A DNA stretch of 64,000 nucleotides from Phytophthora quininea (lineage: Eukaryota; Oomycota; Peronosporomycetes; Peronosporales; Peronosporaceae), in the NCBI GenBank assembly GCA_011947345.1, contig JAAVTG010000554.1, positions 682,001 through 746,000 of the forward strand, in the 5' to 3' direction. This document shows positions 1 through 11,249 of this stretch, in pieces; within the stretch, counting starts at the first letter, position 1, and the number at the start of each line of letters is the position of its first letter. The notes below the pieces were generated by a model. The model saw only the letters and a program-made list of their open reading frames with translations. It was not told the origin of the DNA and searched no databases. A program made the translations under genes and the position numbers.

Positions 1-3000
1 CTTCAGAGTCAAGGGCTGGCCATCGCCAGAAGAAGTGCGAGCTCCAGACGAGAAGCCAAGCAGACGGAGCTATTAGAGGCGAGCCACAGCTCCTGTCACG
101 TCGTGGGCTGCAGACTCCACCAGTTCCAAAAGACTTGACTATGGAACCCAAAGCCAAACTGAGTCTCCCCGACGTCCTGGAAAGTCTCATTCGGCACATG
201 GAGACCGAGCAGATGGAGATCCGAGAAGATGCAACATACGTGACGAGGATGCAGCATCCGCACCGACGCGTGTTGATGACGGATCTGCCGTCGAGCGTGC
301 TGCAGAGTGTTGTGTGCTTGATGGATGCTCGAGATCTGGCACAGTTGAGTGGTGTGTGCTCCTGTTTCGGCATTTAGCATACGAGGTGGTGCCAGGGCTG
401 AATCTTGTGCTGTTTGAACATCAGCGAAAAGGACTGAAGTGGATGCTGCATCGAGAGACGCCGTCGCTCAGCTCGTCGTCACTGCCACATCCATTTATGT
501 TGCCTGGATGCAGAGACAATATGGCAATTGATTTCCTGGACCAAACGGTTGTGGAGAATGTGGATACAATGGCTAGCGATACGTGTGGTGGGCTTTTTGT
601 GACGAGCCAGGCTTGGGGAAGACAATTACGATACTGGCGCTAATCCTCCGTACGAAAGGAATTTCGACGCACAAAACGGTCGTTGATTTGGTCGAAAGTA
701 AAGACGAATCGCCGCCTTCTGGTCTCCGACCTGCGCGTAGTCGAGATCGTTCCGTTCCAGCGGCGGATTTGATCGACTCTGGTGCGTCACTCATTGTTGT
801 GCCAGATCCACTCGTCGAGCACTGGAAATACCAAATTGAAGCGCACATGGCCCAAGGAGCTTTACGGACATTTATCGATGAAAGCAAAGACGATCTTCCG
901 AGCAACAGAGAACTAGCAGCTTACGATGTCGTTGTTACGTCGTTCAGCCGCCTGACGCGAGAGTGGAAACTCAATCGACCACCTTCTGCGTTAGAGCAAC
1001 GGATGCCTGAACGCTACGGTTTTGAGGGCCCCCAGCGATACGCTGACGGCTCAATCCGAGGCGATGTGTCATCTCTCCTAACAGTGAACTGGGTGCGTGT
1101 CATTGTTGACGAAGGACACAAGTTGGGCGGGCAGACCCCAACAAATTTAATGCAAATGGCTCGAACTATATCTGCCGAGCGACGCTGGATTATGACCGGA
1201 ACCCCAACACCAAATACTCTCCAGTCTGCCGACCTCAAATACATGCATGGCCTTCTCGTCTTCTTGCGCAACAAGCCTTACGGAAATCCGGATGGACGAG
1301 CGTGGACAAAAGCGATCACTCGACCTTTCGAACAAAACCAACCTGTTGGGTTTTACCGTTTACAAAGCTTGCTGAGTCGGATTATGATGCGGCACACAAA
1401 GGCTTCGATTCGTGAGATTCTTCCGGATCCTGTTCGCCAAACAGTTTTCATTGACCCTACTCCGAGTGAGTACGCTCAGTACAATGTTGTCGCTGCAGCT
1501 GTGCGGGCGAACCTGGTGATCACAAACATGGATCCGCATGATCCAGGGAGGAAACACGCCGACAGTCTGTTGAACCCAAGCAACCAGAAAGAGGCCTTGC
1601 AGGTGGTGTCAAATCTTCGCCTTGCATGCTGTGGTGGAGTTAAGAGCGAAGTGGTGTTGTCTGACAAGGCTCGGCTGGAAACCATCAACATGCTTTCAGA
1701 GACTGGTGTAGATGGCGACAATATCGCAAATGTGATCGAGTATCTGCGCCGAGTTAAGCTGCCAGGGATGACGACAGAGTGCAAAAGCTGTAAGCGACAA
1801 TTGCAGTTATTAATGATTATGCCCTGCGGTCACTTGTGCTGTGCGGACTGTGTAGAAGACCGGATCGTCAAGATTGGCCCGAGTTGCTATGTCTGCAATG
1901 AAGTGTACGATCCCGAGTCCTTTCAGCTGCTGCAGCCAGGATTTGATTTTCGTGAAGTCGATGGCGACAACGCTAACGGCAATAATCGCCGCCGTGGTGT
2001 ATATCGCACCGCACAAGCTCCTCGGGAGCGAACGCAGCAACCTCAAAACCAAGCCGCGCCGAACCATACCCCTGAAGGAACAGGGCCAAACCCGCATTAC
2101 TGGACAGTCGATGCAAGTAAAGTGTTCTACGCTGCAACACGAGTCCGCGAACTGAAAAAGAATTCGCACGACGTGGTGCTTCCCAAGGCGCATGTTCCAG
2201 CCAATCACGCTACGTCAAGGTAATTATCTTTTCTCAATTCACCGAGATCATTTGGCGCACGAAGCTGGCTTTTGAACAGCAGAAAATCCCCACTGCGAAT
2301 TTCATCACTCGTGTCAGTCCGAAGGCTCGGATGAATGCTCTCAAGCGTTTCCGCACAGACCCGTCACTAAATGTGCTGCTGTTATCTGAAATGGGGTCTC
2401 ACGGCTTGGACTTGTCATTTGTCACGCATATCTTTCTCATGGAGGAGATCTGGGATAAATCACTGGAGCAACAAGTCGTTAGCCGAGCTCACCGGATGGG
2501 AGCGAAACAACCAGTGGTAGTAGAGCAACTGTGGATGAGAGGAACGTTGGAAAGTCAAATGGCCAAAGTGAGCGAGTTGGGAGAGGATTCGAAGCCCGCA
2601 CCGCGTATAATTCATAACCTCGGTCCGCCCGCACGACCTCTAAAGAAAGATCACATTAACGCTGGAAACGCACTGCTCAATGTCGCGGGAAAGAAGCGAA
2701 AGCGAAATCATATCGCCGAGTCTCCCAAAGTACAAACTGGGAACAAGCGCAGCTTCCTTCAACGCAAACTTGACTATGTTCTTAACCACTTGCGCTTGTT
2801 GGGCGACAGTGTTGTTGCAGAGCCTCGACAAGTTCGCTTTTTGTCATGGATGAGAACGAAGGAGTCGTTCGGCAAGCCATTCATATCATGCAAAGCCCAA
2901 CAACTCCAGCGGTGACGTCTTCATCGGACAATCGTCTACGGCTCGACAATTCCGCTCCTCACAGTAGTGGCGTTAACAGTTCACAACCTACCCAAACTGC

Positions 3001-3671
3001 TCGTGCGCCTCTTTCTGAAGGAAGCCATTTGCAACCTGAGATAACGAGGCGTCCTAGCGGTCTGAGAGAGTCGCCGGTTATGCTTCCTGTGCAGCATGCT
3101 CAATCTACTCAATTGGCGAAGGCGAGGGCATCGTCTGCCAAGAGAGTCGCAGCGGCTCCATTGTCGCAAACGACAATCGATGCCGCGTTTAACACTTTAG
3201 AGACGGTATTCGAACAACCCCGACAAAAGGAGAGCTATATCAAAAGACTCGAGTGAATCGAAGACACAACCAATGGCTATTGCACATGGAGGTGCAAGCT
3301 CGACGTCTCCCGACGATGATATTATTGAGATTAGCGATGACCCAATTCGTAGAGTGGCACAGACGACACTCTGTTCTGATCGTGAAGTTATCGTTATTGA
3401 CGATTCCTCGAGTGAAAGTGATACTGGCGGAAACAATGGGTCCACTGCCGACGATGAAGCTCAATCCGGCAGTGAGAATGAAAGTAACAGTGATAGTGAT
3501 GAAAGCGATGGCGATTTGGATGAAGCCTTCGCAAAGTTGAAGCATATTGTGCGGTGCAAGCGCAATGCTCAGGAGGCTAAAGAGCAATCTGAAGCGAAAG
3601 TTTCGTCTGCTTTGTTGACACTCGCCACCGCTCTCAATGCAGTTGACGACGATGAGACCGAGACGGAGTAG
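1..3671 (+). CDS. F-box/SNF2/RING helicase, copy 1 (5' partial, frame-broken)
   Basis: Chromatin or DNA-repair type SNF2 ATPase of the plant/oomycete F-box helicase class. The start lies left of the window. In order: the end of an N-terminal domain closing in an SSCHVVGC motif (about 88-120), an F-box (LPSSVLQSVVCLMDARDLAQL, about 283-350), helicase ATP half with Walker A EPGLGKT (about 604-625) and DEGH box (about 1108), a C4-type RING with CGHLCCADC (about 1780-1900), helicase C-half (IIFSQF to SRAHRMG, about 2225-2510), then an acidic tail with VIVIDDSSSES and the end DDDETETE. It reads in seven overlapping frames. Breaks at 128-131, 594-598, 2155-2159, 2838-2842 and 3242-3245 are each healed by one more base in an A or T run; the one near 373 is a non-homopolymer loss. 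The same domain order occurs in the two other copies here. The family is clear; whether the gene is intact depends on resequencing. Confidence 0.85.
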
Positions 3672-3878
3672 TTTTGGAAGCAATTGAACAAGAACTCCGG
3701 CATACATATATTATGACGAGGCGAACTGTTAAAAGTGATGTTGGAAAAGAAGATTGCGGTGAGTAAGCTTATTCGAAAAAGCAGCCCGAGTCGTACAAAA
3801 TATGACTGAGGGCACTTAGCTGCCTTCAATTGATATCTGGCTCACTAGCAGCATCTGCACTTGCTAGTAAGGAACAAG
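3672..3878. other. Spacer between helicase copy 1 and repeat X
   Basis: No gene is recognised. It contains a small inverted repeat, ACTAGCA at about 3844 facing TGCTAGT at about 3862, just outside the left end of repeat X. Confidence 0.4.
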
Positions 3879-4163
3879 ATTTCTCCAACACGCAGATGTA
3901 CTCTTCCGGCGGCTTGGATCAATGGCTCGAGAGCCGCACACATGTCGAGACAAAGATGGCAGTCTCCTCGCTTGGTCCGCCACGCTCCAAGGTTCCCACA
4001 GTGTCGGTGTCCCGAACGGAGGACTATGCGCCAGCTGGTAGCGTCAGCTATCGCCTCGGCATCCCTGATGGCTTCTGCTATCGGCGAGAAATGGGGCGAA
4101 GGACCGTTTTGCCAGTTAGCGACAACCAAGATGGCCGACTGTCCTGCATCAAAGGGAAACGAG
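3879..4163 (-). repeat. Repeat X, copy 1 (285 bp)
   Basis: This segment is nearly identical, in inverted orientation, to 20243-20527. It runs from TTTCTCCAACACGCAG to CTGCATCAAAGGGAAACGAG. Both strands are open in some frames, but the frames differ and show no family I know, so I treat it as a repeat and not a gene. Its right end overlaps by about 10 bases (GGGAAACGAG) the 3' flank of the reductase pseudogene. The second copy of the reductase flank at 19115-19190 ends in the same bases, so X and the reductase 3' end were duplicated as one block. Confidence 0.75.
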
Positions 4164-4929
4164 CTGTCGCGGCGTAGAGCTTCAAGGAAAGGAATTATTC
4201 AGTCCCAGTGCGCTGGGTTATTTCCCTCCTAGTTCGAAGGCTCCTGCTCGAGGTGGCGGCTACGCATCAGCGCGAATTGGTCCATCTCGGACATGCTCGG
4301 CACGAACTTGACGACGGCGTCGATCTTGGCCCTCACCTCGGGCGTGATCTTGCCCACAAAATCCAACGCCCTGAGGTTCTCTTCGAGTTGGGACGGGCGA
4401 CTCGCCCCCAGCAGCACCGTGGACACGTTCTGGTTCGAGACGGCCCAGGCGGTCGGCGATCTCGCAGGCCTCGCGGATTTGGGAAGGCAGCCACTCGCTG
4501 GTCCCCCAGTAGAAGGCCCAGCCCTAGTCGATCACAAAGTTCATGGCGCGGACGGTCTCTTCGATCGGCGTGTATGGCTCGGGACGGTGGCTGAAGACGT
4601 AGTCGAGGTCGAGGCGGCGCAGTGACGCCTTGAGCCCTCGACGATATGCTTGCGGCTGTTGCTCTGGTCGTTAGGACCGCCGTCAGTCAGGCCCTTGGTG
4701 CCCATGAATTCCTTGGTGGAGACCACCAGGTCCTCGCGACTGAACAGTCCCTCCTTGATGCCCTTCTTGATAGCACCGCCCAGTAGTTCTTCGGCTTGGC
4801 CGCATCCGTAAACCTCCGCCGTATCGAAGAAGTTGACGCCGTGCTCGTAGGCCAGCTTGACCATCTCGTATCCGGGTCTGACACAATCCCGGTCAAGACA
4901 TGTTTCCACCCCACACATGAAGTATACAA
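4164..4929 (-). pseudogene. Aldo-keto reductase (AKR6/Kv-beta-like), chimeric truncated pseudogene
   Basis: This is a broken relative of the intact gene at 18009-19115. The 5' part (about 4929-4630) keeps the NAD(P)H-binding strand with HGVNFFDTAEVYG and a DLVVSTK motif but lacks the usual N-terminus. About 100 codons in the middle are missing: sequence resembling residues 140-190 of the intact protein (with an in-frame TAG near 4526) runs directly into the last ~65 residues (GASRPSQLEENLRALDF). The C-terminal part and about 75 bp of 3' flank are almost identical to the intact gene, while the 5' part is clearly more diverged. This points to a chimera made by recombination or gene conversion. 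No function is expected. Confidence 0.8.
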
Positions 4930-5129
4930 ATTTTAGTCAAAGCCCGATTTGGAGTGCTCCACCTTATCAGCGATTTTTTTACGAACTACAGCTCCTAGCA
5001 TAATTACGGCGGCATAGATGGAGAGAGGAAGCTCTCCCGTTTCGATCGAGCACTCGCAGTCCCAGCAAGACTTCATTTTGCGAACGTCGCCGGCCTCCGA
5101 ACAACCTCCTTCCAGCATCCAACGCTGCC

Positions 5130-5669
5130 ATGACGTCTCTGCAGACAGCTGTTTCGACCACTTCTCCGGCAGGTTTATACTTGGCTGCAGTATGCGCTGT
5201 TAACCAAGGCATGCCAATTCGCGAGGCGGCCAAGAAGTACATTGTTAATAGGGAATCGCTTCGGTGCAGGGTGCGTGGATACATCCCTATCGACTGTCGC
5301 CGCGGTCCTCAGCTCGTGTACATCAACGACGGGGCCGATAAGGGGCTTCTCGAAGCGATTTTTGGTCGCTCTGCCCACGGACTGTCGATCGGTACCGCCA
5401 TGTTCCGTAACCTTGTTCACAAGGCCGCGGTAACCACCAGCACGAAGGAGGTACCGGCGGACTTTCCGAATATGAAGTGGGTGGGGCGGATGGCTGAGCA
5501 CGCCAATGATCCTCGCGCCGCACACACAAAAGCGACCCAAAAGCGACTTTGACGACGAAAAAGTGTCGTGCGCCGACTTCTTAAGCTACGCGGACATGCT
5601 TCAAGAACAGCAAGCAAAACTTGAAGAGAGGCAAGCGAAGGAAATTGCCAAGCAAGCGGCTTAAGCTGC
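5130..5669 (+). CDS. Psq/CENP-B-type HTH small protein (transposase-derived)
   Basis: The N-terminal half holds a helix-turn-helix of the Pipsqueak type (GMPIREAAKKYIVNRESLRCRV, residues about 28-50) followed by a conserved spacer and PNMKWVGRMAEHAND, as in the DNA-binding part of Pogo/Tigger-like transposases. The frame ends at 5552, but one added base in the CCC/AAAA run at 5537-5543 continues it into an acidic, Q/E/A-rich coiled segment (SCADFLSYADMLQEQQAKLEE) to a TAA near 5664. No DDE catalytic domain follows within 100 bp; the Gypsy LTR starts at 5775. It is either a domesticated DNA-binding protein or the 5' remnant of a transposase. ATG at 5130 is the first in frame. Confidence 0.55.
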
Positions 5670-5774
5670 ACGAGATGCTGCAAAACTCTCCAAACCACGA
5701 GAAACAAAGAGCGGGCGGCCATGGCACTCCATGTTAAGCCGCCTGTGGCAACTGCTGCATTTCCAGTAGGCGAG

Positions 5775-6039
5775 TGTTATGGCTCCCAAATGGAAAATGT
5801 AGAAGTGATAATGTATTGAGCAGTTCCTTAGCTCCTGCACTAGCTGCTCTTCTTCGATATGCATGTCCTGGAGGCTTTGTGGACGGTTAGTGCATTTCCG
5901 TAGTTGCCACAACCGTCTGTGTTTGCAGCAACCGTCTGCGGGTCTAACCGTCTGTGCTTGTTTTTCGTTTCCTCTGCAGTGAAGTTGTTGCTGGGCTTGA
6001 TCCCATCTACAACCTCACAGTGTTGCCACGGCGACAACA
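5775..6039 (-). repeat. 3' LTR of the Gypsy element
   Basis: 265 bp, TGTT...AACA ends. It holds three copies of AACCGTCTG at 5911, 5930 and 5946, and one inverted relative (GACGGTTAG) at 5882. It is identical to 11250-11514 except at 5810. Confidence 0.95.
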
Positions 6040-6121
6040 CTTCCCCTCCAAAGACTTTCCTCGCGTTTGATATGCATGCAGCGTCCCGGTGCGCTGCTAG
6101 TTCCCGTGTCTTGCTCGTCTG

Positions 6122-9100
6122 CTAGACAACCTTGATATTTAGCGCCTTGTGCATCGCCTTGACAGTAGTCTTGGTGTCGTGATCGCGGACGAAAGCTTTC
6201 ACTGCGGTTGGAACATCTTCCAACAGTGCATCTGCCGGCTCCCACGAATCTTCAATGTTGTCGAGGCCGCGCCAATGAACCTTGATTTCGTGCCGTTTCT
6301 CCTTGGTGTTGTATCGCACTTCGAGCAACGAATCCACTACATGCCCTTCGCTGTTGTGGGCAATATGCAGCAAGAGGTCTTCTGTCACGTTTAAAGTCGA
6401 GTCTGCATAGAACTTGAGTCGACTTGCGTGTGCTTCTTTTCGTTGTCCTGTGATAAGGTTTTGGATTTCAAAATCCAATTTGACACGGTCGTCACTACCT
6501 GGGCCGGACCACACCACTTAACGCGCAGTTTACTGCGTGTATGCTGCCAAACATCCGCGTAGAGGACGAAATCTCCGACCTCGAATTGAGCCATGGCTAC
6601 ACTCTTCTTCTTGCTGTGGGCTTTGCGCCCAGCAGCTCTGGTGGCCGCGTTGGCCTTGCTCGTACTCTTATGCATCTCTGTTAGAGCCTTCTGGAGTCGA
6701 TCGACGTGCGAGCGCTGTGCTGCTTGTAGTTCGCTCAAAGTCGTAGTTTTGATGTGTCCTGGAACAGCGAGATGATCAGCCGGACTCATTGCTTTGAGGC
6801 CTGTCATTGCTGTTATCGGCGCCACGCCGCCGAGAGCTGGTGAAGGTGTGTTATTTAACACCATTTGCACGATTTTTATGACCCGCGGCCATTCTTTTGT
6901 CTGCAATCTCCATTCCGACAAAAGTGCTCGACAACAGCGCAAGGTTTCGCGCATCACCACCTCCACCGTGCCATTCGCCCATGGACACCTGGCGGTGGTG
7001 AAATGATGGTGGGCTCCCAAGGCATGCTGTAAGGCTTCAATCGTCTTGTTCTTAAAGTGTGAACCTTGATCTGAAACCCAGGTTCGGCAGACTCCAAACA
7101 ATGAAAACCAGTCCATCAGTGTAGAGAAAGTAGCGTCCGCATCTGCAGCCTTGCACGGAACAAGCCACACGAATTTCGATGCATCGTCCTTGATGACTAG
7201 AACGTAAGTGTCACCTGTGTCACTTTCCCCATGTACAAAAAGTCCCAGTGAATAAGTTCGTTAGGGTGTTCAGCGTGCATTGCCTTACCTAGCAAACGCT
7301 GCTGAGGTGGGCCACCCAACGTACTGGCGCAATGCAGGCACCGCTGTACAAAATGCTCGATGTCCTGCTTCATATCTTTCCACACATAGTGTTCACTGAT
7401 CTGTTTCATGGTTACTTCACTGCCTCGATGTCCAGCAACGCCAAAATGCCCCACGATGCACGTTCGAATTTGCATGTCAACAGCATCATCGGGAATCCAG
7501 ATTTTTCCTTCGGGGCTCCTCCACAGTGCGTCCGAGTCCGATCGGTCGAATCCTGGAGGTGGTTGTGCCGAACTCTGCACCGCCACAAACTCCGCTACCG
7601 TAGGCCATTCAAACTGTTCATCTAGTTGTGGTGATAGAGGTAGCGAAACCAGTCGAATCGCACAGATACTCTTTAAAGTTGATCCCCATCTTGACAAAAG
7701 ATCAGCCCATACATTCTCTTCCCCTGTGATGTCGTGAATTCTGTAGTTGTACGCCATCAAGATAATAGCCCACCGATGCAGCTTATCGGCTGTATATTTC
7801 GGCACTGTACTCACTACACTCTGTGGATCGAAAATGTAGCGTAAGTTGCGATGGTCTGTAAACAGATCGAAACCATCCTCTCGGTACAGCAGGTAATCAG
7901 CTCGCTTGCAGGTCTCCACAATTGCGTAGGCCTCTTTTTCCACAATGGCCCAGCGCTGTGCTGCACCCGAAAAGATCCACTTAGCATCATCAGAGGCTCA
8001 TGTTCTTGTTCACTTAGCGGCCGATTGGCTTGATCACGTGGAATTTGTGTAATTACTGCCCCCAGTGTTCATCACTAGCATCCGTGTACACCGAAACACG
8101 TTTGTTCGGGTCTGGATGGGCCAACAGTAACGCACTTTGAAGTGCTTCTTTGCATCGATTCAAACCGGCGATTTCATCGTCGCCCCACCCCACATCGGAT
8201 AGTTTGACGGCTCGTACCCGGGTTTTCTTGCGACTTCCAGCACGCTCATACACTCTTTCCATGACTTTCACCAGCGGCTCGATCAGCTTGTTAAACGCTG
8301 GCAGCGAAGAGCGCATCCAGTTTAGCGCACAGACAAACTGCTGTAATTCCTGACCCGTTGTTGGTGGAGGGAGGTTCACAAGTGCGTCAATTCTCGCTGG
8401 ATCGTGTTTAACACCTTCACCGGATACAACGCGTCCGCACCATAAAGCTTCTCGCAAGTAAAAACTGCACTTCTTAGGATTCAGTTTGAGCCCTTTGTCC
8501 AAACAGATACTGAGAACTTTTTCAGCAAACGGAGTAATTTGTCGTCGCTGTCATCATACCCCAGCAAGTCATCAATCCAAATCATTAATCCGTTGTTAAA
8601 GAGTTCATCGAACATTTGCTGAACTGTGGATTGTACATAGGCAACGCTATTTGTGCCCCCATGAGCACACGAGTTGGTGTGATGACCCCTTCCTCCGTTA
8701 AGATCGAGTAAATTTCCTGACACGCAGTTGCCATTGCAAACTGCCAGAAACCTTTAAAGAAATCCAATGCAAAATATCGTGATGATCCACGTAATTGCTC
8801 GAAAGCAGTTTCCAGAATTGGCATGGGCCAAACAATTTGCTCGACGCAAGCATTGGCACCTCGAACATCCACTGTCATACGATGATCTGCTATTTCTTGC
8901 TTGTTTACGACATGTGGGGTGAACTCCATCGGCTCTTCGGGTTCCTGTAGCACAGACCAGCCGTAATAAGCGCGTCGATATGCTTCTTTAGAAATGCACG
9001 GTGCACCGGAGAATACCTGCGTGCTTTACACTTCACTGGCGTTGCGCCAGGTTTCAAGGTCACCTCCATTGGAGGCATATCCACCGGTGGGTCACGCCCG

Positions 9101-9430
9101 ATAACAATCCGAAAGACATCAGTGAACTGCATTAAAATGCTTTCCAGCTCCTTCAGAAACTCAGGAGTAGCTCCAAGTTGTCGTGCTTCGTCAATCTTCT
9201 CGAGAAGAATGGCTTTAATTTCTTCCTGTTCCTTATCGCGATCCACATCAAAAACAGGGAAACATGCTCGCTCTTCATCTTCCCGCAATGCCACTTCCTC
9301 GTCGGTTTGCGGTTGTTGTTCTTTCCATCAGAAAAGGCTAGAACGCTGGCAACTCCCTCGCTTGGGCTGTCATCCACGTCGCCCATATCCCACTCCGCAC
9401 TTACTTGTTGTGCCGCCGCTAGTAGTTTTT
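6122..9430 (-). CDS. pol: Gypsy pol: protease end, RT, RNase H, integrase, chromodomain
   Basis: The polyprotein copies element RNA into DNA and inserts it. Going down the minus strand: RT with DVRGANACVEQIVWPMP and the active site IWIDDLLGYDD (about 8530-8590, an IDD variant of YxDD), RNase H with VYTDASDEHWG (about 8060-8100) and TDHRNLRYIF, integrase zinc finger (H-H-C-C, about 7300-7460), integrase core with catalytic residues in IKDDAS (about 7190), VSDQGSHF (about 7075) and NGTVEVVMRE (about 6965), then a chromodomain (VHWRGLDNIEDSWEP, about 6230-6290). Frames change near 9427, 9310, 8917, 8520, 8061, 7971, 7228 and 6471; all but the one near 9310 lie in runs of 4-5 identical bases and are healed by one base. 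The chromodomain suggests insertion into marked chromatin. Confidence 0.9.
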
Positions 9431-10555
9431 AGGACTATACCCCAAACGACCCATAATCCACTTTGACAGTAGTAAATCTCCTACACCAATCGGTAGATTT
9501 CCTTCCGTCACCCAGAAAATCACGTTTCGGAGTATTAGTGGCCCTCCTGGAGTCGAAAACCGCAAATCGAGCTTAACTTTGCCCTTCACGGGTACCGGGC
9601 TGTCTCCAACTCCCTCAATAGCGGATCCTTCAGTGGTTTCCTGCTGGTTAATCCACAATCCTTTTGCAGATAATTGCTTCAGCAATTTTGTTGTCACAAG
9701 AGATACTTCTGCTGCGCTGTCTGGAGTAATCTCGGTATTCACCATGTCCATGACCATGCAAGGGAGAGGCGATGCCGACGCCGCTCTCTTTGAGTCGACT
9801 GGTGCCACCGCCAAAACAGGTTTTATCACCTTTTTCCCCGTAGTTGCCTCATAAATCTCCTTAGCTTCTGTGGGACTTGCAACGTTGGGGCACTGAAACA
9901 CACCGTGTGTCGGATCACCGCACTTGAAGCATTTCTTTGGCGGTCGATCACCAGTTGATTTTGGTTTCGGCTTCTTAGTGGTCTTGTCCGAGTGATCATC
10001 GGTCGTCGGTCGCGGCTTAGTTGTACTAGGTGCTCCACCAAATCCCTTCTTGGGCAATGCCGCAGGTTTACCGCCACCCTTGGTATGCGGGTAAGCTGAA
10101 ATATGGGCCTCGAATCTCATGAAATCATCCAATTCACCACGAAGCCACTTCAAAAACACCGCAACGTTCGATTTGATTGTCTTGTGACACTGTTTACCCA
10201 GCTGGTCTTTCACGGCTGCTTTAAACGCTGGCGGTCTCAAAGCGTCGACGAGATATCCAACCACCTTCTTTGGCTCGGTGTGGACGACATCCTCCATGTT
10301 GATGCTGTCCAGTATCTCGTAAAACTCCGCCATGAGTCGAGACAATCGTGATTCCGCATCTTGCAACTCGGTGTTCATGCAAAGCGTCCTCACTTCCTTT
10401 TCCAGCGTCTTATACGCCGTGTTGTCTGGATTGCGAGCCGACAGAAAATAGTTCTTCCACTCATCCTCTGTGATGTCCTTCTCTGCCTTGAAAAGCTCAA
10501 AATCACAGATCCTCACCAATGTGCCTTGCTCGATGCACGCACTGATTGGCATCAC
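9419..10555 (-). CDS. gag: Gypsy gag C-terminal part with zinc knuckle and aspartic protease region
   Basis: The capsid-like region (YFLSARNPDNTAYKTLEKEV) is followed by a CCHC zinc knuckle, CFKCGDPTHGVFQC (about 9897-9940), and a retropepsin-like stretch with the active-site context TPDSAAEVSLV (about 9695-9730; D-S-A in place of D-S/T-G). This part is in the same frame as the upstream gag segment, separated from it only by a TAA at 10562-10564. It joins pol through a single-base loss at 9426-9430. Confidence 0.85.
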   Translation of the reverse strand: MMPISACIEQGTLVRICDFELFKAEKDITEDEWKNYFLSARNPDNTAYKTLEKEVRTLCMNTELQDAESRLSRLMAEFYEILDSINMEDVVHTEPKKVVGYLVDALRPPAFKAAVKDQLGKQCHKTIKSNVAVFLKWLRGELDDFMRFEAHISAYPHTKGGGKPAALPKKGFGGAPSTTKPRPTTDDHSDKTTKKPKPKSTGDRPPKKCFKCGDPTHGVFQCPNVASPTEAKEIYEATTGKKVIKPVLAVAPVDSKRAASASPLPCMVMDMVNTEITPDSAAEVSLVTTKLLKQLSAKGLWINQQETTEGSAIEGVGDSPVPVKGKVKLDLRFSTPGGPLILRNVIFWVTEGNLPIGVGDLLLSKWIMGRLGYSPKNY

Positions 10556-10561
10556 AAAAAC

Positions 10562-11220
10562 TTAGACTGCGTTCCTTGGTTCAACGCCTTTATGCGTCTC
10601 GTGTAAATCGCGTAGCTGTCCATGAACTCTCGCTTCTCTTTTTAGAGCTTCCCGATAAATCGGAGGCACTGGGAGGTTTGTCCCTGCAGCCACAGTGACT
10701 GCCGCAGGTTCTGACACTCGTCCATTAGCTGCTTGCTCGGCTCCTTGAGCAAACGCACCCCAGCGGGTTTGTAAGTGTGGTTGAACAGCTTCAGCTAAGC
10801 TTTCAAGCCTCTGTCCTTGAAGACCAACAGCTTGTTCAGCCTCCTTGAGTATCTGGTATTGCTCTTCCAGGTATCTGCGATGCTCGTCCATTTGACGACG
10901 CATCTCATTCTGCTGTTCCATCAGCGCGGTTTGACGGTCATGTTGTGCTTGCAGATATTCTGAAGTTTGAGCAGCAAGTCGATCTTGCTGAAGCCGGACC
11001 TGGCCAATCTGCTCTGCATTCCGTTGATGCGCGGCAGCAGCGTGTTGGGCCAGGGCTTCCACTTGACGATTTGTCTCACCCCGTTGAATGACTGCCGTCC
11101 GCGTGGTTGTTTCTTGCATCAGTCGCAATTCACGTTCAGATCGCGGTGGAAGTGGAGGGTAGACGGCGATAGGCATTCCCCGGCCGGGACTGCCGCCATC
11201 GCGTCGTCGGGGTCTTCCAT
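10562..11220 (-). CDS. gag: Gypsy gag N-terminal coiled-coil part
   Basis: The likely start is ATG at 11220 (MEDPDDAMAAVPAG). One base added to CCCC at 11178-11181 joins it to the longer frame MPIAVYPPLPPRSERE. The rest is a glutamine- and arginine-rich coiled coil with repeated heptads (about residues 30-130). It ends at an in-frame TAA, after which the frame stays open for 378 more codons, so the stop is either a nonsense mutation or a readthrough site. It lies directly inside the 5' LTR. Confidence 0.75.
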
Positions 11221-11249
11221 GCTGGTAGCTATCCAGCTAAAGAATTCTT

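Noticed and set aside
3830..4232. Open frames of 115-123 codons across repeat X
   Set aside because: Open in several frames on both strands, starts differ between copies, no domain recognised.
5840..6040. 66-codon open frame in the LTR, repeated at 11315-11512
   Set aside because: Lies entirely within the LTR and is duplicated only because the LTR is; no coding evidence.
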